Assembly: GCF_018100785.1 (NCBI RefSeq)
Contig: NZ_JAGJEC010000002.1
Location: forward strand, 248,001 to 312,000
Length of the DNA: 64,000 nt
Direction: 5' to 3'
Source of the DNA: Maribacter sp. MMG018
GTDB taxonomy: Bacteria > Bacteroidota > Bacteroidia > Flavobacteriales > Flavobacteriaceae
Within the stretch, counting starts at the first letter, position 1. Each line of letters opens with the position of its first letter. Positions 8,451 to 17,810 of the stretch are shown here, in pieces. Made by a program: the position numbers and the translations under genes. The notes below the pieces were generated by a model. That model was not told the DNA's origin. It did no database searches and worked only from the letters and a program-made list of their open reading frames with translations.

Positions 8451-11207
8451 ATGAGATTATTTTTCATCCTATTACTAACGGTACTCACTACATCTTTGCG
8501 GTTAAGTGCACAAAACCTTTTGCCGCCGATACATAATTATAAGATTTTTGAATATAGGGCCGACAGTAAAAACTGGGGGTTGTCTACCAATGAGGCTGGA
8601 GAATTATTCGCTGCCAACAATAGCGGATTGCTTCATTATAACGGAGAGAAATGGCACCTTTATAAACTTCCCGACAATACGACGATAAGGTCCGTTGCCC
8701 ATATCAACGACAGAATATATACGGGGTCTTATGAAGAGTTCGGTTATTGGGTGAAGAATACGTATGGTGTTCTTGAGTATACTTCGCTGACGCACTTAAT
8801 AAAAGATCACACCTTTACCAATGAAGAATTTTGGCAAATTATGCCCTATGGCGATGATGTGCTTTTTCGATCATTTAACGGCATATATCTTCTAAGGGAT
8901 AACGAAGTCAAGGTAATCGCTCCTGACTTTGTGATCAACTATATTTCTGGATATAGAGATAAGATTGTGGTCGCTGCCGGACATAACAGGCTTTACGAAC
9001 TTGTAGATGATAAGTTAGAGCCCTTGAAAGAGTATAAGCTGTTTTCCGATAAGATTATTGTTGGTATGGCCGAAATAGAAGAAGGCCTTTTGGTTGGTAC
9101 TAGGCGTAATGGTTGTTTTATCTTGAACGATAGAGGGGTAAGTCCTTTTAAAACCCTAATAGACGACCAATTAAGTCAACATCAACTCAATCAGATCTTG
9201 CCGATTTCGGAAAGTATGATTGCCTTCGGGACCATAAAGAACGGTATATATCTCTATGATAAGAATAAAAAAAGTAGTCAAAAGGTCAACCGTCAAGTGG
9301 GACTGCAGAACAATACAGTATTGTCAATGACTCAGTACCAAGACCAACTATGGGTGGGCTTGGACAATGGAATCGATAGGATACAACTCAACTATCCCTT
9401 AACCTATTATACCGATTATACGGGTGCCGTGGGTACGGTGTACGATCTGGCCGTTTATAAGAATATCCTATATATGGCGAGTAACACGGGCATGTATTAT
9501 TTTAAGGACGATGTGTTGCATTTTGTTGAAGGTTCACAAGGTCATGTGTGGGATTTGAATATTACGGACGGAGATCTTTTTTGCGGTCATAATACAGGAA
9601 CTTATAAAGTAGAAGAAAACACTTTTGAAAAGATATCGGATATTTCAGGGGGCTACCAGATCGTAAAGGTCCCCGAATCGGATGCTTCCTTTGTTCAGGG
9701 TACGTATATAGGTTTGTCCAAATACGAAAAGGACGATTCGGGCAATTGGGTCGTTACCCCGATTACGGGAATCAACAAACCGGCTAAATACCTTTGTTTC
9801 GAAGACGCCCATACACTCTGGGTAGCTCACCCTTATAAAGGGTTGTACCGCCTTGTACTCAACGATAGTTATGATCAGGTGGTAGATAAAATCGAATTTA
9901 CCAAAGAGAACATACCTACCAATTACAATGTTAAGGTCTTCAATATTAGAAATCAGATCGCGTTGGATATTGAAGGGGTGTGGCATAGGTATGATCCCAT
10001 TTTAAAAAAGATAAAACTGTTCGATGAGTTTCAGGCTTATAATCATAAGAATCTGGTGTACCATGATGATTCGTCTTTTTGGTTTATAGATAACGAAGGC
10101 GTCAAAAAAGTACTCTTTTCCGATTTAAAGGAGGTGAATTACATCTTGGACGATCTGCAACTGCAAAAACGATTGACCCCCGAAGCTGAAAAAATCGTTA
10201 AGCTAAACGATTCTACCTATTCCTTTACTTTAAATGATGGTTTTGGAAAACTGGATATATCCGAATTTCGCCATCATTTTGAGAATTTTGAACTACAGCA
10301 ACCCAAGCTGGTGTCTTTTAAGGCCAAGGGTAGCACGTATCCATTGGATAAAGATACTTTTGAAATTCCATACAAGTTGGCAAGTGACATTACGGTAAAT
10401 ATTGCATCGCCCGCCTTGCTGGATGCCACATATTACTATGATCTAAGCGGGCCCATAGATCAAGAGGCTTATTTGGAAAATGGTCAAATAAATTTTCAAA
10501 ATCTTCCCTATGGCAATTATGAGTTAAATGTTTTTAGTGTAGGTATAGACAATGAACGTTCCAAGGCCAACATCTTATTTTTTGAAATCGCACCACCATG
10601 GTATTTGTCCAAGGTGAGTTTCGTACTTTATATAGTGGCTTTTATTGTAGCACTATTTTTATTAAGAAGGTACAACAGATCAAAAATAGAGAAACGTCAT
10701 TTAGAGCTAAAAACCAAATTTATCAAGGACCAAGAAGAGCGGTTGGCAAAAAAGGAAAAAGAAAAACTTGAAAAGGAAATTAAGAAAAAACAAAAGGAAT
10801 TGGCCCGCATTACAATGAGTATGGCCGAGAAGAACAAGGTTATCTTAGAGTTAAAGGAAATGTTATTGGTAAATAAAAGCCAATTTACCAATCAAAAACG
10901 TTTTGGTTCGTTTATCAAAAAATTAGACAATTCTATTAATGATGATGAGGATTGGAAGCATTTTGAAGTTAACTTTAAAGAACTTCATGAGGACTTTTTC
11001 GAAAACCTGTTAAAAATGTATCCCAAATTAACACCTAAAGACCTAAAATTATGTGCTTATTTGAAAATGAACCTTACATCAAAAGAGATTGCGCCCTTAA
11101 TGGCGATTTCAAATAGGGGAGTGGAGATTCATAGATACCGACTTCGAAAAAAATTAGGAATCGACAGTTCTCAGAACCTTTCTAACTTTTTAATCAAATT
11201 TAACTAG
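8451..11207 (+). CDS. Propeller/Y_Y_Y membrane regulator with LuxR-type HTH
   Basis: 918 aa with a signal peptide (MRLFFILLLTVLTTSLRLSA). The N-terminal two thirds are two-component-type propeller repeats (GLLHYNGEKWHLY, LWVGLDNGIDRI), then a Y_Y_Y beta domain (about 640-712), one membrane helix (about 718-737), a charged coiled coil (about 746-806) and a C-terminal LuxR-type helix-turn-helix (about 857-918; LTSKEIAPLMAISNRGVEIH, RYRLRKKLGI). It has the outer half of a hybrid two-component sensor but no kinase, so signal transfer must be direct or through dimerisation. It lies immediately upstream of susC in the same direction, 234 bases away, and is the likely local activator of the PUL, sensing an oligosaccharide in the periplasm. 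ATG 8451 is the only start giving the signal peptide. Confidence 0.85.
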   Translation: MRLFFILLLTVLTTSLRLSAQNLLPPIHNYKIFEYRADSKNWGLSTNEAGELFAANNSGLLHYNGEKWHLYKLPDNTTIRSVAHINDRIYTGSYEEFGYWVKNTYGVLEYTSLTHLIKDHTFTNEEFWQIMPYGDDVLFRSFNGIYLLRDNEVKVIAPDFVINYISGYRDKIVVAAGHNRLYELVDDKLEPLKEYKLFSDKIIVGMAEIEEGLLVGTRRNGCFILNDRGVSPFKTLIDDQLSQHQLNQILPISESMIAFGTIKNGIYLYDKNKKSSQKVNRQVGLQNNTVLSMTQYQDQLWVGLDNGIDRIQLNYPLTYYTDYTGAVGTVYDLAVYKNILYMASNTGMYYFKDDVLHFVEGSQGHVWDLNITDGDLFCGHNTGTYKVEENTFEKISDISGGYQIVKVPESDASFVQGTYIGLSKYEKDDSGNWVVTPITGINKPAKYLCFEDAHTLWVAHPYKGLYRLVLNDSYDQVVDKIEFTKENIPTNYNVKVFNIRNQIALDIEGVWHRYDPILKKIKLFDEFQAYNHKNLVYHDDSSFWFIDNEGVKKVLFSDLKEVNYILDDLQLQKRLTPEAEKIVKLNDSTYSFTLNDGFGKLDISEFRHHFENFELQQPKLVSFKAKGSTYPLDKDTFEIPYKLASDITVNIASPALLDATYYYDLSGPIDQEAYLENGQINFQNLPYGNYELNVFSVGIDNERSKANILFFEIAPPWYLSKVSFVLYIVAFIVALFLLRRYNRSKIEKRHLELKTKFIKDQEERLAKKEKEKLEKEIKKKQKELARITMSMAEKNKVILELKEMLLVNKSQFTNQKRFGSFIKKLDNSINDDEDWKHFEVNFKELHEDFFENLLKMYPKLTPKDLKLCAYLKMNLTSKEIAPLMAISNRGVEIHRYRLRKKLGIDSSQNLSNFLIKFN

Positions 11208-11441
11208 CTTTTTTTACGATATTTTTAATGCCTTTCGATATTTATACATACATCATTACTACATCAATGTGTTAAAATTTAATATTCACTTAACATAGTA
11301 ACTACTGCAAACATCCTTTATATAGGACATTCGGGCAGATGTTGGGGTGATGTATTTTTTATGTACCTAGTTGACTCCGCTCCCTATACTGTAATTGGTA
11401 ATTTGGTAAAAATTAAAACTAATAATTAAACATTATTCAAA

Positions 11442-14400
11442 ATGAGGAATACAATATTGGCAATACTGCTTTTTTTGTTTCAAATAGCAAGTTATGCACA
11501 GGATGGTGTTACGGTAAGGGGGGGCGTGTACGATACCGGAGGGCAGCCCTTGCCAGGTGCCAGTGTGGTGGTTAAAGGAACTACTACGGGTACACAGACC
11601 GATTTTGACGGTAATTTTACCTTGTCAGGCATTCCGTCCGATGGCGTATTGTTGGTCAGTTATATAGGGTTTATGACCCAAGAAGTTCGTGTTGACGGAA
11701 GAACGTCGGTATCGGTAACTTTAGAAGAAGATACCCAAACGTTGGATGAAGTGGTTGTAGTGGGTTATGGTACCCAGAAAAAATCGGATTTGACCAGTGC
11801 CATAGTATCTGTTGATACAGAAAGTATGGAGAAAGTTCCGACCGGGCAATTAATGCAGGCGGTACAGGGTAAGGCTGCCGGTGTTCAGGTAAGTAGCCTT
11901 GGTTCTCCAGGTGAGGCACCTGAGATTATGATCAGGGGCGTAAACTCTGTATACGGTAATTCTACTCCATTGTTCGTTGTAGACGGGGTGTTCTTTGATA
12001 ACATCGATTTCTTGAATGCCAGTGAGATAGAGAGCATGTCCATTTTAAAGGACGCCTCCGCATCTGCCATTTATGGGGTAGAGGCTTCGAACGGGGTTAT
12101 CTTGATCAAGACCAAAGGGGGCAAGTTCAATAAAAACGCCACCATTACCTATTCTGGTTACACCGGGGTTCAAAAAGCACAGAATATACTTCAAATGGCG
12201 AACACCGAACAGTTTGTGAATTTCGCCTTGGAGTCCGGTTCGGAATCGGAAATAGCAAGTGTGCAGAGCGCCATGCAACGGTATGGGCGTAGTAGGATCA
12301 ACCCGAACGTACCCGATGTAAATACAGATTGGTACGATGAGATCTTAAGAACGGCAATGACCCAAAATCATGATATTTCCATTGATGGGGGGTCGGAAAA
12401 TATCGCCTATTCCGTTGGGGGCAATTTCTTTACCCAAGACGGTATTCTTGATATGAACAACAGCTATGAGCGTTTTAATTTAAGGACTAAATTGGATATT
12501 AAGGCGAACGATTGGCTCAAAGTAGGTGGTAGTATGGTCTATAGCAATGCCACAAAATACGACGATGAGGGTTCGGCGTGGTCATTGGCCTATTTTGCGG
12601 TACCTATTATGCCCGTATACGATGACTTGTTCACCGAGGCCGACCCGCTTCCTTATTCCGATGCCAGGGAACTGGGGTACAGAAGCAGTCAAAACCCGTT
12701 TCCTACGATGGACAACTCTGATCTTAAGAGCAATATACGTAGAACCGTGGCCAATTTTTATGCCGATTTTCAACTGGTTCCCGAAAAATTAAACTTTAAG
12801 ACCAGTCTATCCTATAATCATGCGGGTACCACAGGACGTAATGTCTACCTACCTTATTATGTTACCGATGATTATCAAAGAAGTGTAGAGCAATCTTCTA
12901 TTAACAGAAGTCAGGTAACGGACGAGTCTTATGTTTTTGATAATGTATTGACCTATCAGAATACGTTCAACGATCACGACCTTACCTTAATGGGAGGTAT
13001 GTCTTACCGAGATAATTATTATAGCTATTTTGGTACTACCGGTTATTTTGACCCAAGTGGATCTTTTGTTAGGGACAAAGAACAGACCTGGTATATTGCC
13101 AATACATCTACCGATAGTCAAACATCATATGACGGAGGTAGCCGATCTTACGGATTCTCCTATTTTGGTAGGGCGGCCTATAAATACAAGAACAGGTATT
13201 TGGCCTATGCCACGTATAGGGCTGAGGGTGCCAATAAATACGACGAAACCTATGTGCACTTGCCCGCCTTTGGTTTGGGTTGGGTTGTTTCCGAAGAATC
13301 TTTTATGGAAAATGTCGGCTTTATCGACTACCTTAAGTTAAGAGGTGGTTGGGGACGCTTGGCCAATGGTTCCGTACCTGCATCCGATGGTGGCGTGGGA
13401 TCAAGTACGGTACAGACCGTCTTTAACGATCAATACTATACCGGAACGCAGTTTGAAACCATCTCCGATGATATCAGCTGGGAGTATACCGAAGAGACCA
13501 ATATTGGTATTTCGGCCAAGTTCTTGGGCAACCGACTGTCTTTGGAAGCCGATTATTTTATTAAGGATACCAAAGACATGGTGATTCCCCTGTCGCCCCT
13601 TGTAGGTACCGAAGTGAGTTACCAAAATGTGGGTAGTGTTAGAAACCAAGGATTGGAATTGGCCGTAGGGTACAATGGAAAGATCGGTAAAGATTTTGGT
13701 TACTCCGTTAATGCCAATTTCAGTAAGATTAAAAACGAGGTTACCGACCTATACACCCAGCCATATATAGAAAGAGGTTCTGCGGAGTTCAGGCAGATGA
13801 TTACCGAAGGGCAATCTATAAATGTTTTCTACGGTTACGATATAGAGGGCGTTTACCAGACCCAAGCGGAGGTAGATGCGGACCCTGTGGCACAATCGGC
13901 CATTGCGGGTGGTACCAATATTGCTCCAGGATATTTTAAGTTTAGGGATGTTGACGGTAACGGTACATTGGATGCCGACGATAGGGTGTACCTTGGTGCT
14001 CCCGTACCGGATTATTTTTATGGAGGTAGCATTAACCTATACTATAAAAACTGGGATTTCTCTACTTCTTTCTACGGTCAAGGGGGCAATGTAATCTTAA
14101 ACAGGAACAGGGCCGAAGTCATTTGGACCACAGGAAGAAATATCGATGCCGAACTGGCTAAAAACCGTTGGACGGGCGAGGGATCTACCAATGCCTTCCC
14201 TTCCTCTGAGGGTTATAGACAATCTTGGAACCAAAAGCTTTCCGATTTCTTCTTACAGGATGGCGATTTCTTTAGGATCCAGAACATACAACTGGCCTAT
14301 ACCATCAAGAACGATAAGTTGCCCGAAATACGATTGTCGCTTACTGCGGATAGACCCTTCCTTTGGACCAAAGAGTACAATGGCTTTAATCCTGAAGTTG

Positions 14401-14474
14401 GCTTCGACGGTATAGATAGCCAAACCTATCCGATACCTTCTACGTATTCTTTCGGAATGAATATAAAATTATAA
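11442..14474 (+). CDS. susC: SusC-family TonB-dependent glycan transporter
   Basis: 1010 aa, normal length for SusC. Signal peptide ending at SYAQ, then a carboxypeptidase-regulatory-like N-terminal extension (about 22-105; GGQPLPGASVVVKGTT, TDFDGNFTLSG), the TonB-box region LDEVVVVGYGTQKKSDL, a plug domain (IMIRGVNSVYG, PLFVVDGVFF, IESMSILKDASASAIYG) and a long beta-barrel ending in FGMNIKL. It imports oligosaccharides across the outer membrane with SusD as lid. First structural gene of the PUL; susD follows 21 bases later. The 234-base leader after the regulator gene probably holds the inducible promoter, but no operator could be picked out. Confidence 0.97.
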   Translation: MRNTILAILLFLFQIASYAQDGVTVRGGVYDTGGQPLPGASVVVKGTTTGTQTDFDGNFTLSGIPSDGVLLVSYIGFMTQEVRVDGRTSVSVTLEEDTQTLDEVVVVGYGTQKKSDLTSAIVSVDTESMEKVPTGQLMQAVQGKAAGVQVSSLGSPGEAPEIMIRGVNSVYGNSTPLFVVDGVFFDNIDFLNASEIESMSILKDASASAIYGVEASNGVILIKTKGGKFNKNATITYSGYTGVQKAQNILQMANTEQFVNFALESGSESEIASVQSAMQRYGRSRINPNVPDVNTDWYDEILRTAMTQNHDISIDGGSENIAYSVGGNFFTQDGILDMNNSYERFNLRTKLDIKANDWLKVGGSMVYSNATKYDDEGSAWSLAYFAVPIMPVYDDLFTEADPLPYSDARELGYRSSQNPFPTMDNSDLKSNIRRTVANFYADFQLVPEKLNFKTSLSYNHAGTTGRNVYLPYYVTDDYQRSVEQSSINRSQVTDESYVFDNVLTYQNTFNDHDLTLMGGMSYRDNYYSYFGTTGYFDPSGSFVRDKEQTWYIANTSTDSQTSYDGGSRSYGFSYFGRAAYKYKNRYLAYATYRAEGANKYDETYVHLPAFGLGWVVSEESFMENVGFIDYLKLRGGWGRLANGSVPASDGGVGSSTVQTVFNDQYYTGTQFETISDDISWEYTEETNIGISAKFLGNRLSLEADYFIKDTKDMVIPLSPLVGTEVSYQNVGSVRNQGLELAVGYNGKIGKDFGYSVNANFSKIKNEVTDLYTQPYIERGSAEFRQMITEGQSINVFYGYDIEGVYQTQAEVDADPVAQSAIAGGTNIAPGYFKFRDVDGNGTLDADDRVYLGAPVPDYFYGGSINLYYKNWDFSTSFYGQGGNVILNRNRAEVIWTTGRNIDAELAKNRWTGEGSTNAFPSSEGYRQSWNQKLSDFFLQDGDFFRIQNIQLAYTIKNDKLPEIRLSLTADRPFLWTKEYNGFNPEVGFDGIDSQTYPIPSTYSFGMNIKL

Positions 14475-14495
14475 TCATAAAAAAATATCAGGGAA

Positions 14496-16028
14496 ATGAA
14501 ATCAACGATTTATATAAAAAGTTTACTTCTGGTTTGCGGTTTGTACTTGGCGGGCTGTGACAATAAGTTAGACGAAGACGCGGAACTTAGGTCGTATCAA
14601 AATGATATTGATTATTCCAGTACCGAAGGGGCCTATGGAGCGCTTGTAGGTGCATATGAAACTTTTCAAAGTGTTGGCTGGGAACAGATTCCGCTTATAG
14701 CCGTTAGGGGAGACGATGTTAATGCGGGCGGTCTGGGAGACCAACAGGGTTTTGCCGACACCGATAACTACACCTACGATAACAATTATTGGATGTACAA
14801 TTCACTTTGGGAAAACTGGTTCCAGGATGTGATGCAGATCACCTCCCAGATAGAGCAGTTGGAACTCTACAGGGAAGGCGGGGTCAATAGTAGTTTGGTC
14901 GACCAGTACATAGCCGAGGCCATGACCTTGAGAGGGTTTATAACCTTAGAGCTATCAAGGGTTTTTGGCGATGTCTATTTGATAGAAAGTACCGATCAGA
15001 CAAGTATCACGGTAGAATCGAAGGAATATTTGATGCAATGGATCTCTGATCAAATGGATGAGGCCATTCCCAACCTTGTGGATCTTCGCCCCAATCAAAG
15101 AACCGATATTCCTGGGGGTATGACCAAGTATACGGCATTGACAGTAAAGGCCATGGCCAATCTCGAATTAAAGAACTATCAGGCGGTCGCCGATGCTACT
15201 GGAGAAATCATTAACTCCGGAAAATTTGAACTTTATGACGATTTCTACCAATTGTTCAAAATTCCTGGAAAGTTGTGCAACGAGAACATTCTAGAGATCC
15301 AATATTCCGATTTTGGTCAATCTTCGGGTGAAAATGTCGCCCATTTGTTTGCATTTTACGGACCACAGGGGTGGACGCCAGCGGTACCCGAAGCCGGTGA
15401 GGGTTGGGGATTCTTTGAGCCCAGTACCAAATACATCAAGTTTATGTTAGATCGTGGCGAAACCACGCGATTGGAAACCAGTGTCTTGTTTACCGATAGG
15501 GGTATAGCCGATATTCAAACAGACACCGATTATGCCACCTTGCCCGATTTTGTATCCAACACCACTCGTGATGGCGACGTGATAAACGATTACTCTAGGG
15601 CCATGTTCGCCAGCGGAAAACACTATTTGCCGTCCGTTCAGTTAACCGAAGGTAGAACTGACTACGGTACCAATAAAAACTATACGGTCATCCGTTATGC
15701 CGAAGTGCTTTTAATGTATGCGGAAGCCTTGACAAGAGGTGCTTCGGGTTCGGCAGGTTCTGCAGATGATGCCGTGAACTTGGTCAGGACGCGTGCAGGA
15801 ATGCCTGCCTTGAGCGGAGTAACCAGTGATGACGTAATGGATGAGAAGTTTGCCGAGCTGGCCATGGAATGGGGTATACGATACTACGACATGATCCGAT
15901 TGGAAAAAACATCCGAATTAAGTTATGACGGAAGAACCTTTACCATGGAGAAGGCATACCTGCCTTACCCATTGGAACAATTGGATGTAAGTCCAATTCT
16001 AGACGAATACAATAACCAAAACAACTAG
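14496..16028 (+). CDS. susD: SusD-family surface glycan-binding lipoprotein
   Basis: 510 aa lipoprotein; lipobox LAGC with Cys21. SusD/RagB features: the N-terminal YSSTEGAYGALVGAYETF helix, an AEAMTLRGFITLELSRVFGD segment, and C-terminal NYTVIRYAEVLLMYAEAL followed by VNLVRTRAGMPAL and a LAMEWGIRYYDMIRLEK end. It forms the lid on SusC and binds the glycan. Placed directly after susC and 8 bases before the LamG lipoprotein gene, so translation is probably linked. Confidence 0.97.
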   Translation: MKSTIYIKSLLLVCGLYLAGCDNKLDEDAELRSYQNDIDYSSTEGAYGALVGAYETFQSVGWEQIPLIAVRGDDVNAGGLGDQQGFADTDNYTYDNNYWMYNSLWENWFQDVMQITSQIEQLELYREGGVNSSLVDQYIAEAMTLRGFITLELSRVFGDVYLIESTDQTSITVESKEYLMQWISDQMDEAIPNLVDLRPNQRTDIPGGMTKYTALTVKAMANLELKNYQAVADATGEIINSGKFELYDDFYQLFKIPGKLCNENILEIQYSDFGQSSGENVAHLFAFYGPQGWTPAVPEAGEGWGFFEPSTKYIKFMLDRGETTRLETSVLFTDRGIADIQTDTDYATLPDFVSNTTRDGDVINDYSRAMFASGKHYLPSVQLTEGRTDYGTNKNYTVIRYAEVLLMYAEALTRGASGSAGSADDAVNLVRTRAGMPALSGVTSDDVMDEKFAELAMEWGIRYYDMIRLEKTSELSYDGRTFTMEKAYLPYPLEQLDVSPILDEYNNQNN

Positions 16029-16036
16029 ACGATATC

Positions 16037-17752
16037 ATGAGAAATACTATAAAATCCTTATTGTTTGTTTTAGGGCTCTTGGTGGTCTCCTGTGATGATG
16101 GTATAGACCCATTGACGTACGTAGCGCCCGGAGAAGATGCCGAGGCTCCGCAGATTACCATAAATTCTCCTGCCGATGGGATGGAAATCAAGGTTTTTGA
16201 AGACGTGACTACCTTGGACGTAAGTCTAGAGGTAACCGACGATATCGAGATAAAGGACATCGTCGTATTATTGGATGGCAATGAAATAGCTTCGTTCAAT
16301 AGTTTTTTGGACTACAGAAGGGCCATTGAGGAATTTACCTATGACAGTCTTGGAGACGGTAGTCATACACTTACCGTAACCGCTACCGATCTTGACGGAA
16401 AAACATCGACTTCTTCAGTAGATTTTTCCAAAGCACCACCTTATACGCCATTGTTCGATGGGGAGTCTTTCTATATGGCCTTTGATGGCGATTATAGAGA
16501 TCAAATAGGCTTCGAATTGGCAACGGAAGTAGGTACACCCGGCTTCGAGAACCCCGGCCATGATGGAGTAGGGGCCTATTCAGGGGCAACGGATTCTTAT
16601 TTGACCTTTCCTTCAGAAGGTTTGTTGTCCAACGAGTTTAGTGCTTCGTTTTGGTATAAAGTTGACGCCGATCCGGATCGTGCAGGTATATTGGTCGTTG
16701 GTGACGATGCCGATGACCGTTTACAGGGTTTCCGCTTGTTCAGGGAAGCTAGTGGCGACGACCAACGGATTAAATTGAATGTTGGTACCGGAGCAGGTGA
16801 AAGCTGGAACGATGGGGATCTTATCGATCCATCTTCAGATGAATGGGTTCATATTACCATTACCATTTCCAGTACCAAAAACACCATATATTTTAATGGT
16901 GTAGAGGTAAATTCTTCCGATATGTCGGCTCCTATAGATTGGACGGGCTGTGAAGAGTTTACTATTGGTTCCGGTGGCCCTACCTACGATTATTGGGGGC
17001 ATGGAGCCGACAATAGTGCTATCGATGAACTTCGCTTCTATACCAAAGCACTATCTGCAGAGGAAGTGGTTACCATATACGGTGGAGAACTAGAGGAAGA
17101 ATATTTTGGTGCTACCTTGTATATGCCTTTTGATGGAGCCAATACCGATATGGTAAATGGTATAGATCCGACCCTTGTGGGTACTGCAAGTTTTGCAGGT
17201 GAGAGCAAGGTAGGTACAAATGCCTATGCAGGTGCTACCGATTCTTATCTTACCTTACCAATTACCGGGTTGTTCACCAATGAGTTCAGTGGGGCATTTT
17301 GGTACAAGGTAAATGCGGATGCCGATAGGGCGGGAATCTTGACCGTAGCTCCACCTATGATAGGTGCAGATAACGATCTTTCCGCTGGCTTTAGATTGTT
17401 CAGGGAAGGTGATGCCAACGAACAACGGATAAAACTTCATGTGGGTGCTGTTGAGGACAATGTTTGGAACGATGGAGATGTAATCGATGTTACCGCAGGA
17501 GAATGGGTACATATTGCGTTCACCGTTTCCGAAACCGAGACCAAGATCTATTTTAACGGTACGGCCGTGGCCAATGTTGGCGATATGACAGGTAAGACCA
17601 TGAACTGGGAAAATTGTTCCATTCTGTCAATAGGTTCCGGAGCTCCTAATTTTATAGGTTGGAGCCACTTATCGGATACTAGTTATATCGATGAGCTTTA
17701 TTTGTTCGATAGGGTTTTGACTGCCGATGAAATTCAGGATCTGATGGAATAA
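16037..17752 (+). CDS. SusE-position lipoprotein with two LamG-type lectin domains
   Basis: 571 aa. Lipoprotein signal with LVVSC, Cys19. Then an Ig-like domain (about 35-130; INSPADGMEIKVFEDV) and two concanavalin/LamG-like domains (about 145-340 and 355-570), which are clear internal duplicates: both contain AGATDSYLTLP-type, EFSGAFWYKV-type, AGILVV, GFRLFREG, QRIKLHVG, EWVHIAFTVS and IDELYLFDR-type segments. It occupies the place of SusE/SusF-like surface glycan-binding proteins after SusD. The function inferred is extra-cellular capture of the PUL substrate; ligand specificity cannot be read. A catalytic role is unlikely because no hydrolase motif is seen. Confidence 0.85.
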   Translation: MRNTIKSLLFVLGLLVVSCDDGIDPLTYVAPGEDAEAPQITINSPADGMEIKVFEDVTTLDVSLEVTDDIEIKDIVVLLDGNEIASFNSFLDYRRAIEEFTYDSLGDGSHTLTVTATDLDGKTSTSSVDFSKAPPYTPLFDGESFYMAFDGDYRDQIGFELATEVGTPGFENPGHDGVGAYSGATDSYLTFPSEGLLSNEFSASFWYKVDADPDRAGILVVGDDADDRLQGFRLFREASGDDQRIKLNVGTGAGESWNDGDLIDPSSDEWVHITITISSTKNTIYFNGVEVNSSDMSAPIDWTGCEEFTIGSGGPTYDYWGHGADNSAIDELRFYTKALSAEEVVTIYGGELEEEYFGATLYMPFDGANTDMVNGIDPTLVGTASFAGESKVGTNAYAGATDSYLTLPITGLFTNEFSGAFWYKVNADADRAGILTVAPPMIGADNDLSAGFRLFREGDANEQRIKLHVGAVEDNVWNDGDVIDVTAGEWVHIAFTVSETETKIYFNGTAVANVGDMTGKTMNWENCSILSIGSGAPNFIGWSHLSDTSYIDELYLFDRVLTADEIQDLME

Positions 17753-17810
17753 GGGGTCCTATTTATGAGTTTAAATTGAATTGTTTGAGTTAGTTAGTTT
17801 AATATATTTT

